Below, piece after piece: positions 26,300-35,900 of a DNA stretch of 64,000 nt. The stretch is taken from NCBI RefSeq assembly GCF_005405345.1, contig NZ_BJDW01000004.1, positions 62,001-126,000 of the forward strand, given 5' to 3'. The first letter of the stretch is position 1. Every line of letters starts with the position of its first letter. Position numbers and translations under genes: made by a program. The notes under the pieces were generated by a model. It was given only the letters and a program-made list of their open reading frames with translations. It was not told the DNA's origin and searched no databases. This stretch comes from Enterococcus viikkiensis (lineage in GTDB: Bacteria; Bacillota; Bacilli; Lactobacillales; Enterococcaceae).

Positions 26300-27022
26300 A
26301 TGAAAAATTACGAAGTCATCTATCAAACGATTGAACGAGGGATTTTAAAAGGAGTATATGAAGCGGATTCCTATTTACCTAGTGAAAATAAATTGCGTCA
26401 AACGTATCAAGTTTCCCGCGATACGATTCGTAAAGCCTTATCACTTTTAATGGCCAATGGCTATATTCAAAAAATCCAAGGGAAAGGCTCACTTGTTTTG
26501 AAACGAGAGCAATTGCGATTTCCTGTTTCTGGTCTAACTAGCTATAAAGAATTGCAAAATTCTTATGGCTACGAGAGCCGCACCGAGGTGGTTAGCTTAA
26601 AAAAAATTACGATTGATGAAAAGACCACACGCGAGACTGGCTTCGAAGCCGGCATTGTTTGTTGGGAACTGATTCGTACCCGAGCGATCGACCAGAAAAA
26701 GGTCATTCTTGATAAGGATCTGCTTTCAACCGTGATTGTCCCAGAGCTAGACACCGAGATTGCCAAAGATTCTATCTACCGTTATTTCGAGGATCAATTA
26801 CACTTAAACATTTCTTTTGCAGAAAAAGAAATCACGATCGACTCATTAACTGATGAAGACCGTGATTTATTAGATTTGAATCAACAGGATATCAATATTG
26901 TTAGTGTCAAAAGCCGGGTCTTTACTAGTGATGCCCGCCAATTTCAATATACTGAAAGTCGTCATCAAGTCGATAAATTTCGTTTTTTTGATTTTGCCCG
27001 CCGTCACCCATCGACTATGTAA
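26300..27022 (+). CDS. treR: Trehalose operon repressor, GntR family
   Basis: The 240-residue regulator has an N-terminal GntR winged helix (about 1-70; SENKLRQTYQVSRDTIRKAL) and a C-terminal UTRA ligand domain (about 85-235). Its size and position divergent from treP-treC match TreR of Bacillus, which is induced by trehalose 6-phosphate. The start is ATG at 26300, behind GGAGG with seven-base spacing. It is expected to bind in the 360-base treP-treR gap. A terminator shared with the convergent ccpA follows. Confidence 0.9.
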   Translation: MKNYEVIYQTIERGILKGVYEADSYLPSENKLRQTYQVSRDTIRKALSLLMANGYIQKIQGKGSLVLKREQLRFPVSGLTSYKELQNSYGYESRTEVVSLKKITIDEKTTRETGFEAGIVCWELIRTRAIDQKKVILDKDLLSTVIVPELDTEIAKDSIYRYFEDQLHLNISFAEKEITIDSLTDEDRDLLDLNQQDINIVSVKSRVFTSDARQFQYTESRHQVDKFRFFDFARRHPSTM

Positions 27023-27095
27023 AAAGAGGACGTGACTGAAGTGTTCGACTTATTTCCGAAAAAACGACTTCTGAAACGCCATTTGTTCCTAAAAA

Positions 27096-27136
27096 AGAAC
27101 CTATGACAGGAACTTTGTCACAGGTTCTGCTTTTTT
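27096..27136. terminator. Bidirectional terminator between treR and ccpA
   Basis: A 13-bp stem AGAACCTATGACA/TGTCACAGGTTCT with one mismatch is flanked by A6 on one side and T6 on the other. Confidence 0.9.
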
Positions 27137-28136
27137 ATTTGGTTGAACCTTTTTCAAAAATACCATGTGGTAATTCGATGGTTTTTTGTTCGATCTCTTC
27201 TTTGTTCATCATCTTAGTTAACAGACGCATTGCTACCGCACCGATATCATATAACGGTTGTGTCACACTGCTTAGACGAGGACGAGCCACTTCTGTTAGC
27301 AATGAATCATTGCTTGTAATAATCTCAAAGTCTTCAGGAACTTTGATGCCTTTGTCGATCAAGCCATCTAACAAGCCGATTGCTAATTCATCGTCTGTTA
27401 CATACGCTGCTGTTGCTCCACTGTTTAAGATACGATCCGTTAAAGCTAAGCCTTCTTTGAAGTTGTAAGGTGCTTCAAAAATCAAGCCTTCGCTATAGTC
27501 CAAACTATTGTCTTTCAAGGCTTCCTTATAGCCGCCCATACGTGCTTGTCCATTGATTGGATCAATCAAGGCACCACTGATGAAAGCAATTTTTTTGTTG
27601 CCGTGTTTTGCTAATAAATCAATGGATTCTTTCGTTGCTGCTGCATAATCAATATTGACACTGCCAACTTGTTCATCTGGATCAATTGAACCAGCTAAAA
27701 CGATCGGTGTTTTTGAACGAGAAAATTCTGCACGAATCTCATCAGTAATACGATGCCCCATGAAGATTACGCCATCTACTTGTTTCGCTAACAAATTATT
27801 CAGCACATTCACTTCTTTTTGCGCTTCGCCGTCAGAGTTGGCTAAGATAATGTTGTATTTGTACATTGTAGCGATATCATCGATCCCGCGAGCCAATGAT
27901 GCAAAGAACATGTTACTAACGTCTGGGATAATAACGCCGACTGTTGTTGTCTTTTTACTCGCTAAACCACGAGCAACTGCATTGGGACGATAATCTAAGC
28001 GTTCAATAACTTCTAACACCTTTTTGCGTGTTGTTGGTTTTACATTTGGGTTGCCGTTGACCACACGAGAAACGGTTGCCATTGAAACATTTGCTTCACG
28101 GGCAACATCATAAATCGTAATTGTTTGTTTTTCCAT
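27135..28136 (-). CDS. ccpA: Catabolite control protein A
   Basis: The 333-residue LacI-family regulator mediates carbon catabolite control with HPr(Ser-P). The DNA-binding helix-turn-helix is TIYDVAREANVSMATVSRVV; the hinge helix is YRPNAVARGLASKK. A periplasmic-binding-type core follows to the C-terminus (ELPHGIFEKGSTK). The protein is full length for CcpA. The gene is divergent from pepQ, the arrangement conserved in lactic acid bacteria. A cre-like site overlaps its own -35, suggesting autoregulation. HprK, which makes the corepressor, is encoded at 34-35 kb. Confidence 0.97.
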   Translation of the reverse strand: MEKQTITIYDVAREANVSMATVSRVVNGNPNVKPTTRKKVLEVIERLDYRPNAVARGLASKKTTTVGVIIPDVSNMFFASLARGIDDIATMYKYNIILANSDGEAQKEVNVLNNLLAKQVDGVIFMGHRITDEIRAEFSRSKTPIVLAGSIDPDEQVGSVNIDYAAATKESIDLLAKHGNKKIAFISGALIDPINGQARMGGYKEALKDNSLDYSEGLIFEAPYNFKEGLALTDRILNSGATAAYVTDDELAIGLLDGLIDKGIKVPEDFEIITSNDSLLTEVARPRLSSVTQPLYDIGAVAMRLLTKMMNKEEIEQKTIELPHGIFEKGSTK

Positions 28137-28189
28137 GGATATACTCCTTTGAATTTGTTTTCAGAAAATATCATTTACATTTCTAAAAG

Positions 28190-28228
28190 ATAATAGCACG
28201 TTGTTTCACGTATTGCAACCGTTTTACA
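28190..28228 (-). promoter_or_regulatory. ccpA promoter with overlapping cre-like site
   Basis: TTGCAA (28213-28218), a 17-base spacer and TATTAT (28190-28195), with TGC before the -10. The sequence TGCAACCGTTTTACA (28214-28228, plus strand) over the -35 resembles a cre. Confidence 0.65.
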
Positions 28229-28246
28229 CTTTTTTTCTTAAATATC

Positions 28247-28260
28247 TGTAAGCGTTTTAT
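28247..28260. promoter_or_regulatory. Second cre-like site between ccpA and pepQ
   Basis: TGTAAGCGTTTTAT matches most of the cre consensus TGWnAnCGnTnWCA but differs at the last two fixed positions. It lies 42 bases upstream of a TATAAT (28302-28307) that could be the pepQ -10. Confidence 0.5.
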
Positions 28261-28330
28261 TAGAATCATTTTCCATTAAACTTTAGTAATGTTACAATTA
28301 TTATAATGCTAAATGAAAGAAGGATGTTTA

Positions 28331-29431
28331 ATGAACCACGAAAAAGTTTTAGAACTGCGTAAATGGATGGAAAAAAACAATGTAGATTTGGCTTATATTT
28401 CTGATGCAAGCCACATTGGTTACTTCTCCGGTTTTGACAGTAATCCAATGGAACGGGTTTTAGCTTTGTTCATTCCAATCGAAAAGGATCCATTTCTTTT
28501 TGCTCCCGGCTTAGAAGTCGAAGATGCTAAGGCAAGCAGCTTCGAATACGATGTCGTAGGCTACTTAGATAGCCAAGATCCTTTTGCGTTAATCGTAGAA
28601 GAAATCAAAAAACGTTATGGTGCTCCTAAAAAAATGGCACTAGAAAAAAATCAACTAGTCTTAGATCGTTATTTGCGTTTAAACGAAGCTTTTCCGGCAA
28701 CGGATCTTTCAGCTGACTTAACTCCGTTAGTCCAAGAGTTACAATTATATAAGACTGAAGAAGAATGCCAACGCTTGATTGAAGCCGGTTCAACTGCCGA
28801 TTTAGCTTTTGAGATTGGTTTCAGACATGTCAAACCAGGTGTGACTGAAGAAGAAATCGTAGCAGAAATTGAATATGAACTAAAGAAAAAAGGCATCAAA
28901 GAAATGTCTTTCCCAACCGAAGTATTGGCCGGACCAAATGCGGCTAGTCCACATGGCACTCCTGGTAAAAATACCTGTAAAGAAAATGAATTAGTATTAT
29001 TTGACCTAGGAACGATCGTCAACGGTTATTGTAGTGATGCGACACGAACTGTCGCTTGTGGCAAACCAACCGATCATCAAAAAGATATTTATAACATTGT
29101 TTTAGAAGCACAATTAAAAGCGCAGGAAGCTGTAAAACCTGGTATAACTGCTGGGCAACTAGATAAAATTGCTCGTGATGTGATCGAGAGTCACGGATAT
29201 GGTGACTATTTCAATCATCGGCTTGGTCACGGCATCGGCACTACCATTCATGAATATCCTCAAATCGTCGGTGGTAATGACTTGGAGATCAAGGAAGGTA
29301 TGTGCTTCTCTATCGAACCAGGAATCTACCTGCCAAATGATGTGGGTGTTCGTGTGGAAGACTGTATCTTTGTCACTAAAGACGGCTGTGTACCATTTAC
29401 GAAGACTTCAAAAGAATTAATTATTCTATAA
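28331..29431 (+). CDS. pepQ: Xaa-Pro dipeptidase (M24 family)
   Basis: The 366-residue prolidase releases the residue before proline from dipeptides. The creatinase-like N-terminal domain (1-130) is followed by the pita-bread catalytic domain with the dinuclear metal ligands: Asp in LFDLGTIVNGYCSDATRT, His in GHGIGTTIHEYP, Glu in SIEPGIYLP and Glu in GVRVEDCIF. The ATG at 28331 has AGAAGGA upstream; the earlier ATG at 28313 overlaps that site. Position divergent from ccpA is classic for lactic acid bacteria. Confidence 0.94.
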   Translation: MNHEKVLELRKWMEKNNVDLAYISDASHIGYFSGFDSNPMERVLALFIPIEKDPFLFAPGLEVEDAKASSFEYDVVGYLDSQDPFALIVEEIKKRYGAPKKMALEKNQLVLDRYLRLNEAFPATDLSADLTPLVQELQLYKTEEECQRLIEAGSTADLAFEIGFRHVKPGVTEEEIVAEIEYELKKKGIKEMSFPTEVLAGPNAASPHGTPGKNTCKENELVLFDLGTIVNGYCSDATRTVACGKPTDHQKDIYNIVLEAQLKAQEAVKPGITAGQLDKIARDVIESHGYGDYFNHRLGHGIGTTIHEYPQIVGGNDLEIKEGMCFSIEPGIYLPNDVGVRVEDCIFVTKDGCVPFTKTSKELIIL

Positions 29432-29437
29432 AAAAAA

Positions 29438-29466
29438 GGCTCTCGCAATCGAGAGCCTTTTTTTTA
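29438..29466. terminator. Bidirectional terminator between pepQ and the YtxH gene
   Basis: A perfect 8-bp GC-rich stem GGCTCTCG/CGAGAGCC with a four-base loop and A/T runs of seven or more on both sides. Confidence 0.93.
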
Positions 29467-30024
29467 TTCAGGATTATTTTTTTCAACTTCTTCTTTTAAT
29501 TCTTCTTTGACTTCAGAAAAGTCGGTCTGATTCATTTCTTTGGCTTTATCAGCTAACGCTTCGGCTCCTTCTGAGACCGTTTCGGCAGCTTCTTCTTTGC
29601 TTTCTTTAGCATCGATGATAATATCATCCGATGCTTCTTCAGCAACGTCCTTCGCGTCATTAGCCGCTTTACGGAAACGATCGGATAGATCCGAGCTTTG
29701 ACGTTTCAAATCTTCTAACGTATCAGAAGTAATGTCATCCATTTCATCTGCCGAATCACTGACTTTATCTTTGACGTTAGCTGCCAAATCACTCGCTTGT
29801 CCGCTTAAATCGGAAGCACGATCTTTCACGATTGAACCCATCTCATTCGTCTTGGTTACAAAATCATCCGTGTAATCCGAAGCTAAGTCTAACCAATCAT
29901 CTGCTTTCTTCGCTAAATCATCACGCATTTCTTTTCCTGATTTTGGTGCTAATAATAATGCTACGACCGCTGCTGCTGTTCCGCCAATCAAGGCACCAGT
30001 TAAAAATTTTCCGCGTTTTGCCAT
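29464..30024 (-). CDS. YtxH domain protein
   Basis: The 186-residue product has one N-terminal membrane helix (FLTGALIGGTAAAVVALLLA) followed by the PKSGKEMR motif of YtxH proteins. A long acidic, Asp/Ala/Ser-rich helical region has repeating hydrophobic spacing (LSGQASDLAANVKDKVSDSA), resembling LEA-like sequences. Role is unknown; YtxH proteins are often linked to general stress. GGAGGG precedes the ATG. It follows the DUF948 gene by two bases, so the two form an operon of small membrane-anchored coiled proteins. Confidence 0.87.
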   Translation of the reverse strand: MAKRGKFLTGALIGGTAAAVVALLLAPKSGKEMRDDLAKKADDWLDLASDYTDDFVTKTNEMGSIVKDRASDLSGQASDLAANVKDKVSDSADEMDDITSDTLEDLKRQSSDLSDRFRKAANDAKDVAEEASDDIIIDAKESKEEAAETVSEGAEALADKAKEMNQTDFSEVKEELKEEVEKNNPE

Positions 30025-30026
30025 TC

Positions 30027-30464
30027 CTATCCCTCCGTTTTAGTGGTAGATTTACGATGTCTAAAGAATTTCAACGTAGTTTCTCCTACTTTACCAGCCA
30101 CGCCGGCCTTCGCTGCGCTCTTTCCAACACCGCCAACTTTGCCAGCGAGATTTCGACTTGTTGTATTCAGATCAGAAACACTCTGACTCAAGTCCGCCAC
30201 TGCTGTGAATAATGGATCGATGGTTTCCACTTTGCCGTTAATATCATTCAACAAGTGGTTCCCCTTTACTAATAAACCTTCTACTTGCTGCATGAGCAAA
30301 TCGACATCTTTAGTGAGAACATCGATCGTTGTATTCGCCTCAGTCACCGTTGTTTCAACCTTTCCAACAGTTTTTGAAACTTGGCTCAAGACCCGAACTA
30401 AAAAGATTACCAGTACAACAAATGCAAGTGCCGCAATAATTGCCGCTATGCCGCCTAAACTCAT
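30027..30464 (-). CDS. DUF948 domain membrane protein
   Basis: The 145-residue product has one N-terminal membrane helix (about 5-25) and then a helical region in DUF948 form (VETTVTEANTTIDVLTKDVDLLMQQVEGLL), ending in a basic tail (FFRHRKSTTKTEG). Function is unknown. DUF948 and YtxH genes are paired in several Firmicutes, as here with a two-base gap. GAGGGG precedes the ATG. I see no promoter of good quality, only an AT-rich gap upstream. Confidence 0.87.
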   Translation of the reverse strand: MSLGGIAAIIAALAFVVLVIFLVRVLSQVSKTVGKVETTVTEANTTIDVLTKDVDLLMQQVEGLLVKGNHLLNDINGKVETIDPLFTAVADLSQSVSDLNTTSRNLAGKVGGVGKSAAKAGVAGKVGETTLKFFRHRKSTTKTEG

Positions 30465-30558
30465 TTAATCGCCCCTCTCTTTTTCACTTATTATGCTAAC
30501 ATAAATTATACCATTCTCATGGATTTTAATGAACGAGAAAGAATTACAATCAAATAAG

Positions 30559-30597
30559 AAAAAGTATCTCAATTAACAAACTTGAGATACTTTTTCT
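30559..30597 (-). terminator. Terminator overlapping the end of the TetR gene
   Basis: The stem AAAAAGTATCTCAA/TTGAGATACTTTTT includes the last codons of the TetR gene and ends in T5 on the minus strand. Confidence 0.8.
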
Positions 30598-31139
30598 AGT
30601 TTCTGTACAATCCCCTGATAAAAAATTTCTAAATCACTGATTAGCTCCGCCTCAACATAAGGCTGACCATTAAGACGATCGATTTGTCCGCAAAAATAAT
30701 TAGTCATAATCCGTTCAATTTGTTTGACCTCTTCCTCGTTCAGCGGCCAATCGACAAAAATTCGTTTGAAGGCTGACTGCAAAAAATGAGAAATATTTTT
30801 TGCATAGAAATCTGAATACTCATTATTATAGAAAGAAGTATAAAAAACAGACTGCTCATTGGCATAATTCATCCATGTTTTCCCTAATTCTAGAAATGCA
30901 CCTAGTGTTGCGCGTCCCATTAATGAGTCCATTAATGCTTCACGAAACTGCTGCATTGCTTGGTGGATGACCGCTTGCCGTAATTCTGTTACGCTCCCTG
31001 TATGCGTATATAAAGAAGGCGATTTTACATCTAAACGATCTGCTATTTTATTTAATCTCAGACCATTGATACCAGATTCGTAGACTAACTCCATCGCACA
31101 TTGTATGACAATTTCTCTATTTAATCGAGTGGTTCTCAT
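30573..31139 (-). CDS. TetR/AcrR family regulator
   Basis: The 188-residue product has an N-terminal TetR helix-turn-helix (LRLNKIADRLDVKSPSLYTHTG, about 27-48) and a helical ligand domain of the WHG type (FLELGKTWMNYANEQSVFYTSFYNNEYSDF). Effector and target are unknown. It stands alone: DUF948 lies downstream and galU upstream, both on the same strand with terminators between, so no adjacent efflux gene points to a function. GGGAG precedes the ATG at 31139. No clear palindrome lies in its promoter region. Confidence 0.85.
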   Translation of the reverse strand: MRTTRLNREIVIQCAMELVYESGINGLRLNKIADRLDVKSPSLYTHTGSVTELRQAVIHQAMQQFREALMDSLMGRATLGAFLELGKTWMNYANEQSVFYTSFYNNEYSDFYAKNISHFLQSAFKRIFVDWPLNEEEVKQIERIMTNYFCGQIDRLNGQPYVEAELISDLEIFYQGIVQKLEKVSQVC

Positions 31140-31269
31140 TGCATCTCCCTTCTAATTATTCATTTCAAATTTTATTATATAACAAAATAAAAAATATTTT
31201 TTATTTGTTTTTTTGGTAATTGTCATTTGAAAACATAATGATAAATCAATTTAAAATAACAGATAAAAT

Positions 31270-31299
31270 AAAAAAACGCAGAATTAATTCTGCGTTTTT
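31270..31299 (-). terminator. Terminator of the hprK-lgt-gpsA-galU operon
   Basis: The hairpin ACGCAGAATTAATTCTGCGT, a perfect palindrome, has A and T runs on both sides and lies just after the galU stop. Confidence 0.88.
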
Positions 31300-31303
31300 G
31301 GTC

Positions 31304-32197
31304 TTACTTTTTTGGCTTATTAGCACCACTTAATTCTTTTCCTAATGCAATAATGTAATCGTGTAATTTATCTTTAATCTCTGGATGTTTCAACCCATAT
31401 TCAATACTAGTAGTCATGAAACCAAATTTATCTCCAACATCAAACCGTTTGCCCGTAAATTCTTGGGCAAAAACGCGCTGGGTTTTGTTTAGCGTATCGA
31501 TCGCATCCGTTAATTGAATCTCATTGCCTGCACCTGGTTTTTGTGTCGCTAAGACATCAAAAATTTCTGGTGTTAATAAATAGCGGCCAATGATCGCCAA
31601 ATTACTTGGCGCTTCTTCTGGTTTTGGTTTTTCAACAAAATTTTTCACATTAAACAAGCCTTTAGCAACTTCTTCACCGGGATTAATGATTCCGTATTTT
31701 GAGGTTTCAGCTTCAGGTACACGCATCACTGCAATCGTTGAAGCATGTGTTTGCTCATAATCATTCATTAATTGTTTCGTTAATGGTACGTGATCCTCCA
31801 TCAAATCATCACCTAACATAACGACAAAAGGTTCATTGCCAACAAAAGCACGAGCTTGTAAAACAGCATGCCCTAAGCCCATTGGATGAGATTGGCGAAT
31901 AAAATGTAAATTCACATCGGTGGTTTCTTCCACTAATTTCAATAATTCGGTCTTGCCTTTTTCTTTTAGGTTCATTTCTAATTCAATGTTTGAGTCAAAA
32001 TGATCTTCGATTGGGCGTTTGGCTTTGCCGGTTACGATTAAAATATCTTCGATCCCAGATTTTAGTGCTTCTTCTACAATAAATTGAATCGTTGGCTTAT
32101 CAACAATCGGTAACATTTCTTTCGCCATTGCTTTTGTTGCCGGCAAGAATCGAGTACCTAATCCCGCCGCTGGAATAACTGCTTTTTTTACTCGCAT
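31304..32197 (-). CDS. galU: UTP-glucose-1-phosphate uridylyltransferase
   Basis: The 297-residue nucleotidyltransferase makes UDP-glucose from glucose 1-phosphate and UTP, for wall polymers, glycolipids and galactose use. The N-terminal signature is [19 protein letters not shown], followed by [12 protein letters not shown] and [12 protein letters not shown]. Length is standard. ATG at 32197 is chosen; the frame extends to 32254 into gpsA but AGGA lies just before this ATG. It is the last gene of hprK-lgt-gpsA-galU. PgcA at 10.5-12.3 kb supplies its substrate. Confidence 0.95.
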   Translation of the reverse strand: MRVKKAVIPAAGLGTRFLPATKAMAKEMLPIVDKPTIQFIVEEALKSGIEDILIVTGKAKRPIEDHFDSNIELEMNLKEKGKTELLKLVEETTDVNLHFIRQSHPMGLGHAVLQARAFVGNEPFVVMLGDDLMEDHVPLTKQLMNDYEQTHASTIAVMRVPEAETSKYGIINPGEEVAKGLFNVKNFVEKPKPEEAPSNLAIIGRYLLTPEIFDVLATQKPGAGNEIQLTDAIDTLNKTQRVFAQEFTGKRFDVGDKFGFMTTSIEYGLKHPEIKDKLHDYIIALGKELSGANKPKK

Positions 32198-32219
32198 AAA
32201 TCCTGTCCCACGCTTTCTT

Positions 32220-33236
32220 TTATAAAGTAAATTCATTTTCAAACGTACCTTCACGCATCATCAAATCGCGACACGCTTGACGTACATCTTTATCATTGTA
32301 TAAAACATCATAGATCATTTCCGTGATTGGCATGCTGACACCCATGCTGTCAGCCAATTCTTTCGCTGCCTTCGTCGTTGAAACACCTTCGACAATCATC
32401 CCCATATTGTCTAGCACTTCGTCTAATTTATGGCCTTTGCCTAATAGATTCCCCGCTCGCCAATTCCGTGAATGAACCGATGTACAGGTCACAATTAAAT
32501 CGCCGACACCACTCAAACCGATAAAGGTCAATGGATTCGCCCCCATTGCAACACCCAACCGGCTAATTTCTGCTAACCCACGCGTCATGATTGCCGCTTT
32601 TGCATCATCGCCGTAATCAAGTCCAGCTAAGGCACCCGCACCTAATGCAATAATATTTTTTAGAGCCGCGCCCATTTCAACACCGATGACGTCTGGATTC
32701 GTATAAATCCGTAAATATTCATTCATAAATAATTTTTGGACATAGGCTGCTAATGCTTCATCTTCATTCGCTGCTGTAATTGTAGTGATATCATGGACCG
32801 CTACTTCTTCTGCGTGACTCGGACCCGATAAGACCACCACACCTTGACGACGCTCTTCAGGAATTTCTTCTAATAACACTTCAGAGATTCGTTTATGGCT
32901 CCCCTGCTCCAAACCTTTACTTGCATGAATAATCACTGGCTGATTTTCAGCGACTTGGGAAAACTCTTGAGCAACTGAGCGAATAGCCTTGGTTGGGACT
33001 ACAAATAAAACCGCATCCGCATCTTTCACTGCATCCTTCAGATTTTTTTCACCTTTGATACTTTCAGGAATTTTTAAATCGGGTAAATAATGGCGGTTGG
33101 TGTGATATGTATTAATCTCATCAATCTGCGCCTGATGATTTCCCCAGATAGTTACTTCGTGTCCGTTTTCGGCCAATGTTTGCGCCAATGCTGTTCCCCA
33201 AGAGCCTGGTCCTAAAACTGCAACTTTTTGCTTCAC
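32220..33236 (-). CDS. gpsA: Glycerol-3-phosphate dehydrogenase [NAD(P)+]
   Basis: The 338-residue enzyme reduces dihydroxyacetone phosphate to sn-glycerol 3-phosphate for phospholipids and lipoteichoic acid. The NAD(P) motif is [13 protein letters not shown], the catalytic lysine lies in [13 protein letters not shown], and the substrate region is [16 protein letters not shown]. The start is GTG at 33236, preceded by GGGGGAAA. A 111-base gap to lgt contains a 12-bp palindrome (AGAAGATCTTCT) and an AT-rich stretch that may hold an internal promoter. Confidence 0.95.
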   Translation of the reverse strand: MKQKVAVLGPGSWGTALAQTLAENGHEVTIWGNHQAQIDEINTYHTNRHYLPDLKIPESIKGEKNLKDAVKDADAVLFVVPTKAIRSVAQEFSQVAENQPVIIHASKGLEQGSHKRISEVLLEEIPEERRQGVVVLSGPSHAEEVAVHDITTITAANEDEALAAYVQKLFMNEYLRIYTNPDVIGVEMGAALKNIIALGAGALAGLDYGDDAKAAIMTRGLAEISRLGVAMGANPLTFIGLSGVGDLIVTCTSVHSRNWRAGNLLGKGHKLDEVLDNMGMIVEGVSTTKAAKELADSMGVSMPITEMIYDVLYNDKDVRQACRDLMMREGTFENEFTL

Positions 33237-33347
33237 AGAAATTTCCCCCTAATTAATAATGTAGACATTTTCTCTACCTAATTCTTATTTTAAAACTTAG
33301 CTTCAATTAAGAAGATCTTCTCAAACAATTGAATCTATCCTAGCATA

Positions 33348-34178
33348 CTATAATAATGCCTGATTGACGCCTTGATTTCTTTCATAGCGTTTAATAGTCG
33401 GATTTTTTTTGCGACGATAATAAAACACTGTCAACGCACCGACAAAAAGGATTAGTGACAACATTTGCGATACTCGGATACCGCCAAACAAATACAAGCT
33501 ATCCGTCCGCATACCTTCAATAAAGAAACGACCAAAGCTATACCAAGCCACGTAACCTAAAAAAATTTCGCCGCGTTTAAACGTCCATTTTTTTCGCAAT
33601 ACAATCAACAAAATAAACCCGATTAAGCTCCATGTCGATTCATACAGGAAGGTCGGTTGGCGAAAAGCACCATCGATATACATATTGTTAATGATAAATT
33701 GTGGCAAATGCAATCCTTCTAGAAAATGTCGTGTCGTTTCGCCACCAAATGCTTCATGATTCATAAAATTGCCCCAACGGCCTAACGCTTGGGCAAACAA
33801 CACGCCAGGTGCCACCACGTCTAAAAATAGCCATGGATCAATAAAATGATGCCGCGTGTAAACGATTAAAACAATCGCTGCAGCAATCAATCCACCATAA
33901 ATTGCTAAGCCGCCACTGCGGGTGTTAAAAATTTGAATTGGATCAGCCAGATAGGGTTCAAGATCGAATAAGACATAATATAACCGTGCCCCAATAATCG
34001 CAATCGGCAATGCCCACAAAAGAAAATTCGTCATGTCATCTTCTCTTAAACCGACTCTTACGGCTTCACGATTCGCCATCCACAAAGCGATCGCTATTCC
34101 AGAAACAATGATGATCGCATACCAATAAATTTGAAGACCAAACAATTCAAAGGCCACGCGATTTACTTGTGCTGCCAT
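33348..34178 (-). CDS. lgt: Prolipoprotein diacylglyceryl transferase
   Basis: The 276-residue, seven-helix membrane enzyme transfers diacylglycerol from phosphatidylglycerol to the lipobox cysteine of prolipoproteins. The family signature is GRWGNFMNHEAFGG, with GARLYYVLFDLEPY and the GGLAIYGGLI region also present. PstS in this window is a likely substrate. The ATG is one base after the hprK stop codon. The basic C-terminal tail (YYRRKKNPTIKRYERN) is on the cytoplasmic side. Confidence 0.95.
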   Translation of the reverse strand: MAAQVNRVAFELFGLQIYWYAIIIVSGIAIALWMANREAVRVGLREDDMTNFLLWALPIAIIGARLYYVLFDLEPYLADPIQIFNTRSGGLAIYGGLIAAAIVLIVYTRHHFIDPWLFLDVVAPGVLFAQALGRWGNFMNHEAFGGETTRHFLEGLHLPQFIINNMYIDGAFRQPTFLYESTWSLIGFILLIVLRKKWTFKRGEIFLGYVAWYSFGRFFIEGMRTDSLYLFGGIRVSQMLSLILFVGALTVFYYRRKKNPTIKRYERNQGVNQALL

Positions 34179-34179
34179 A

Positions 34180-35115
34180 CTACTGATCCGAGTTTTCTTC
34201 GATTAATTGGGTAAGCCGATCTTCAAAGGTCTTCGTTGCATCGTAACCCATCGTACGAGCACGGAAATTCATCGCAGCCACTTCAATAATGATGGCGACG
34301 TTTCGCCCAGTTTTCACTGGAATCTTAACTTGCGGAATTTTTACTTCCGCGATTTCTACTTCAGTGTTACCGCTACCTAAGCGATCGTATTTTTTATCTT
34401 TTGACCAGCTTTCCAAATAAACAACTAACTGGACTGGCATGGAGCCGCGCACCGCGCTGGCACCAAATAAATTCATGACATCAATGATACCGATCCCGCG
34501 AATCTCGATTAAGTGCTGCAAAATTTTAGGCGGTTCACCAACAAGGGTCAGTTCATCTTGCTGATACACATCCACCCGATCATCTGCGATCAACCGATGC
34601 CCTCGTTTCACCAACTCTAACGCGGTTTCACTTTTTCCGATCCCGCTGTCCCCTTGAATCAATACACCTAGCCCATAAACATCGACTAGTACACCATGAA
34701 CGCTGGTTCGTGGCGCTAAGCCGCCATTTAGAAAGCTTGAAATTTCACCTAATAACCGGGAGGTGGAAATCGGCGAGCTTAACACTGGAATATTTCGTTC
34801 ACTAGCTGCTTCGATCATTTCCTTTGGCGGTGTTAATCCCCGAGAAACGATGAAAGCCGGTGTATCATCACTACACATCCGACGTAGTACCATTAAGCGT
34901 TCTTCCGGCATCATACGTTCTGCGAAGGTAATTTCTTTATTTCCAAAAAGCTGCAGGCGATCATGGGAATAATAATTAAAATAGCCGGTCAATTCTAAAC
35001 CTGGACGAGAAATATCGCCGGTAGTAACAACCCGCTCTAGACTTTCTTCATCACCTGTCACTACTTCTAACGAAAGTTTGTCAACAAGTTCTTTTACTTT
35101 TACTGTTTCAGCCAT
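34180..35115 (-). CDS. hprK: HPr kinase/phosphorylase
   Basis: The 311-residue enzyme phosphorylates HPr on serine and removes the phosphate, controlling catabolite repression. The Walker A motif is GDSGIGKS at 155-162, and the family signature [19 protein letters not shown] lies further along. AAGAGGG precedes the ATG at 35115. It is the first gene of a conserved Firmicutes operon (hprK-lgt-gpsA-galU). Its product would generate HPr(Ser-P), the partner of CcpA, also encoded here. Confidence 0.97.
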   Translation of the reverse strand: MAETVKVKELVDKLSLEVVTGDEESLERVVTTGDISRPGLELTGYFNYYSHDRLQLFGNKEITFAERMMPEERLMVLRRMCSDDTPAFIVSRGLTPPKEMIEAASERNIPVLSSPISTSRLLGEISSFLNGGLAPRTSVHGVLVDVYGLGVLIQGDSGIGKSETALELVKRGHRLIADDRVDVYQQDELTLVGEPPKILQHLIEIRGIGIIDVMNLFGASAVRGSMPVQLVVYLESWSKDKKYDRLGSGNTEVEIAEVKIPQVKIPVKTGRNVAIIIEVAAMNFRARTMGYDATKTFEDRLTQLIEENSDQ

Positions 35116-35508
35116 CTAATCCCTCTTTTCTACACTTCCGCTCTATTTTATCATTTTATCCAAAGAGTGACTAGGTTCAGCTAGACATATCAGATAAGAA
35201 TCATAAAAGGCTTTACAAAATGTTAACGAAACCTCATAAAACAAGGTACAGTAGAAGTTTAAATTAAAAAAATACGACTCGGCAACGAACCAAATTAAGG
35301 AAATTTATTTTTTCTTTTCCTAACCATAAAAACTGCGAAAGCATAACTGACAACTAACTTTGCTAAAGGAAATCATTTTTCAAAAAAACTGAAAAATGAG
35401 GATTATCTTCGTCACGCATACGATCGGACTAAACAGCTTAATCATTAATTCGGTGATAAAATATGATTAACTTCTATCCATAATGATTCTACCAAAAGTC
35501 CGACTCGC
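35116..35508. other. Intergenic stretch between hprK and liaZ
   Basis: This AT-rich stretch has no supported gene. It should contain the hprK promoter, but only loose TAAAAT-type -10 sequences are visible near 35140-35155 (minus strand). A perfect 10-bp inverted repeat (TCATTTTTCA/TGAAAAATGA, 35373-35399) has an A-rich loop and no T tract, so I do not call it a terminator. Confidence 0.4.
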
Positions 35509-35543
35509 AAAAAAAAAGATAGGTGAGTGCTCACCTATCTTTT
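35509..35543 (-). terminator. Terminator of liaXYZ
   Basis: The stem AAAGATAGGTGAG/CTCACCTATCTTT with a two-base loop is followed on the minus strand by a T run. The liaZ stop codon lies in the stem. Confidence 0.9.
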
Positions 35544-35900
35544 GTCTGCGTATTTATCTATATTATGGTCTGAGACGATCGCGTTGACGAATGCCATCGC
35601 AACGGCGACCAGAATGGAGACAGTAAAACTAGAGAATCCAAAGCGGAAGTTTCCTAGTAGGTTAGAAGTCAATTGCAACATACCAGCGCTAATTACAAAG
35701 CTGAAAAGTCCAAAGGTCAATATATTCAGCGGTAGTGAAAGCAAAACTAAAATCGGCTTCACTAAGGCATTTAAAATTGAAAGGACAAAGCTTGCAAGAA
35801 TAGCCATTGTAATACTTTCCACAAAAACTTGGTTAGGAAAGAGCACTGATAAAGAAATGAAGATCAGTGCATTGGCTATTACGCGCTGTAGGTAGGTCAT
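35535..35900 (-). CDS. liaZ: LiaZ, phage-holin-family (YvlD-like) membrane protein
   Basis: The 121-residue product has four predicted membrane helices and belongs to the mycobacterial-phage-holin/YvlD family. Despite the family name it is not a phage lysis gene. In enterococci it is the last gene of the LiaR-regulated liaXYZ cluster of the cell-envelope stress response. Its ATG overlaps the last base of the liaY stop codon (TAATG), so translation is probably coupled. Its direct biochemical role is not established. Confidence 0.88.
   Translation of the reverse strand: MTYLQRVIANALIFISLSVLFPNQVFVESITMAILASFVLSILNALVKPILVLLSLPLNILTFGLFSFVISAGMLQLTSNLLGNFRFGFSSFTVSILVAVAMAFVNAIVSDHNIDKYADKR

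Noticed and set aside
35373-35399. Perfect inverted repeat as a terminator
   Set aside because: No T tract follows on either strand and no gene ends nearby.
35535-35900. Phage holin, suggesting a prophage
   Set aside because: The family name is misleading. The gene overlaps liaY, follows liaX, and no other phage genes are present.
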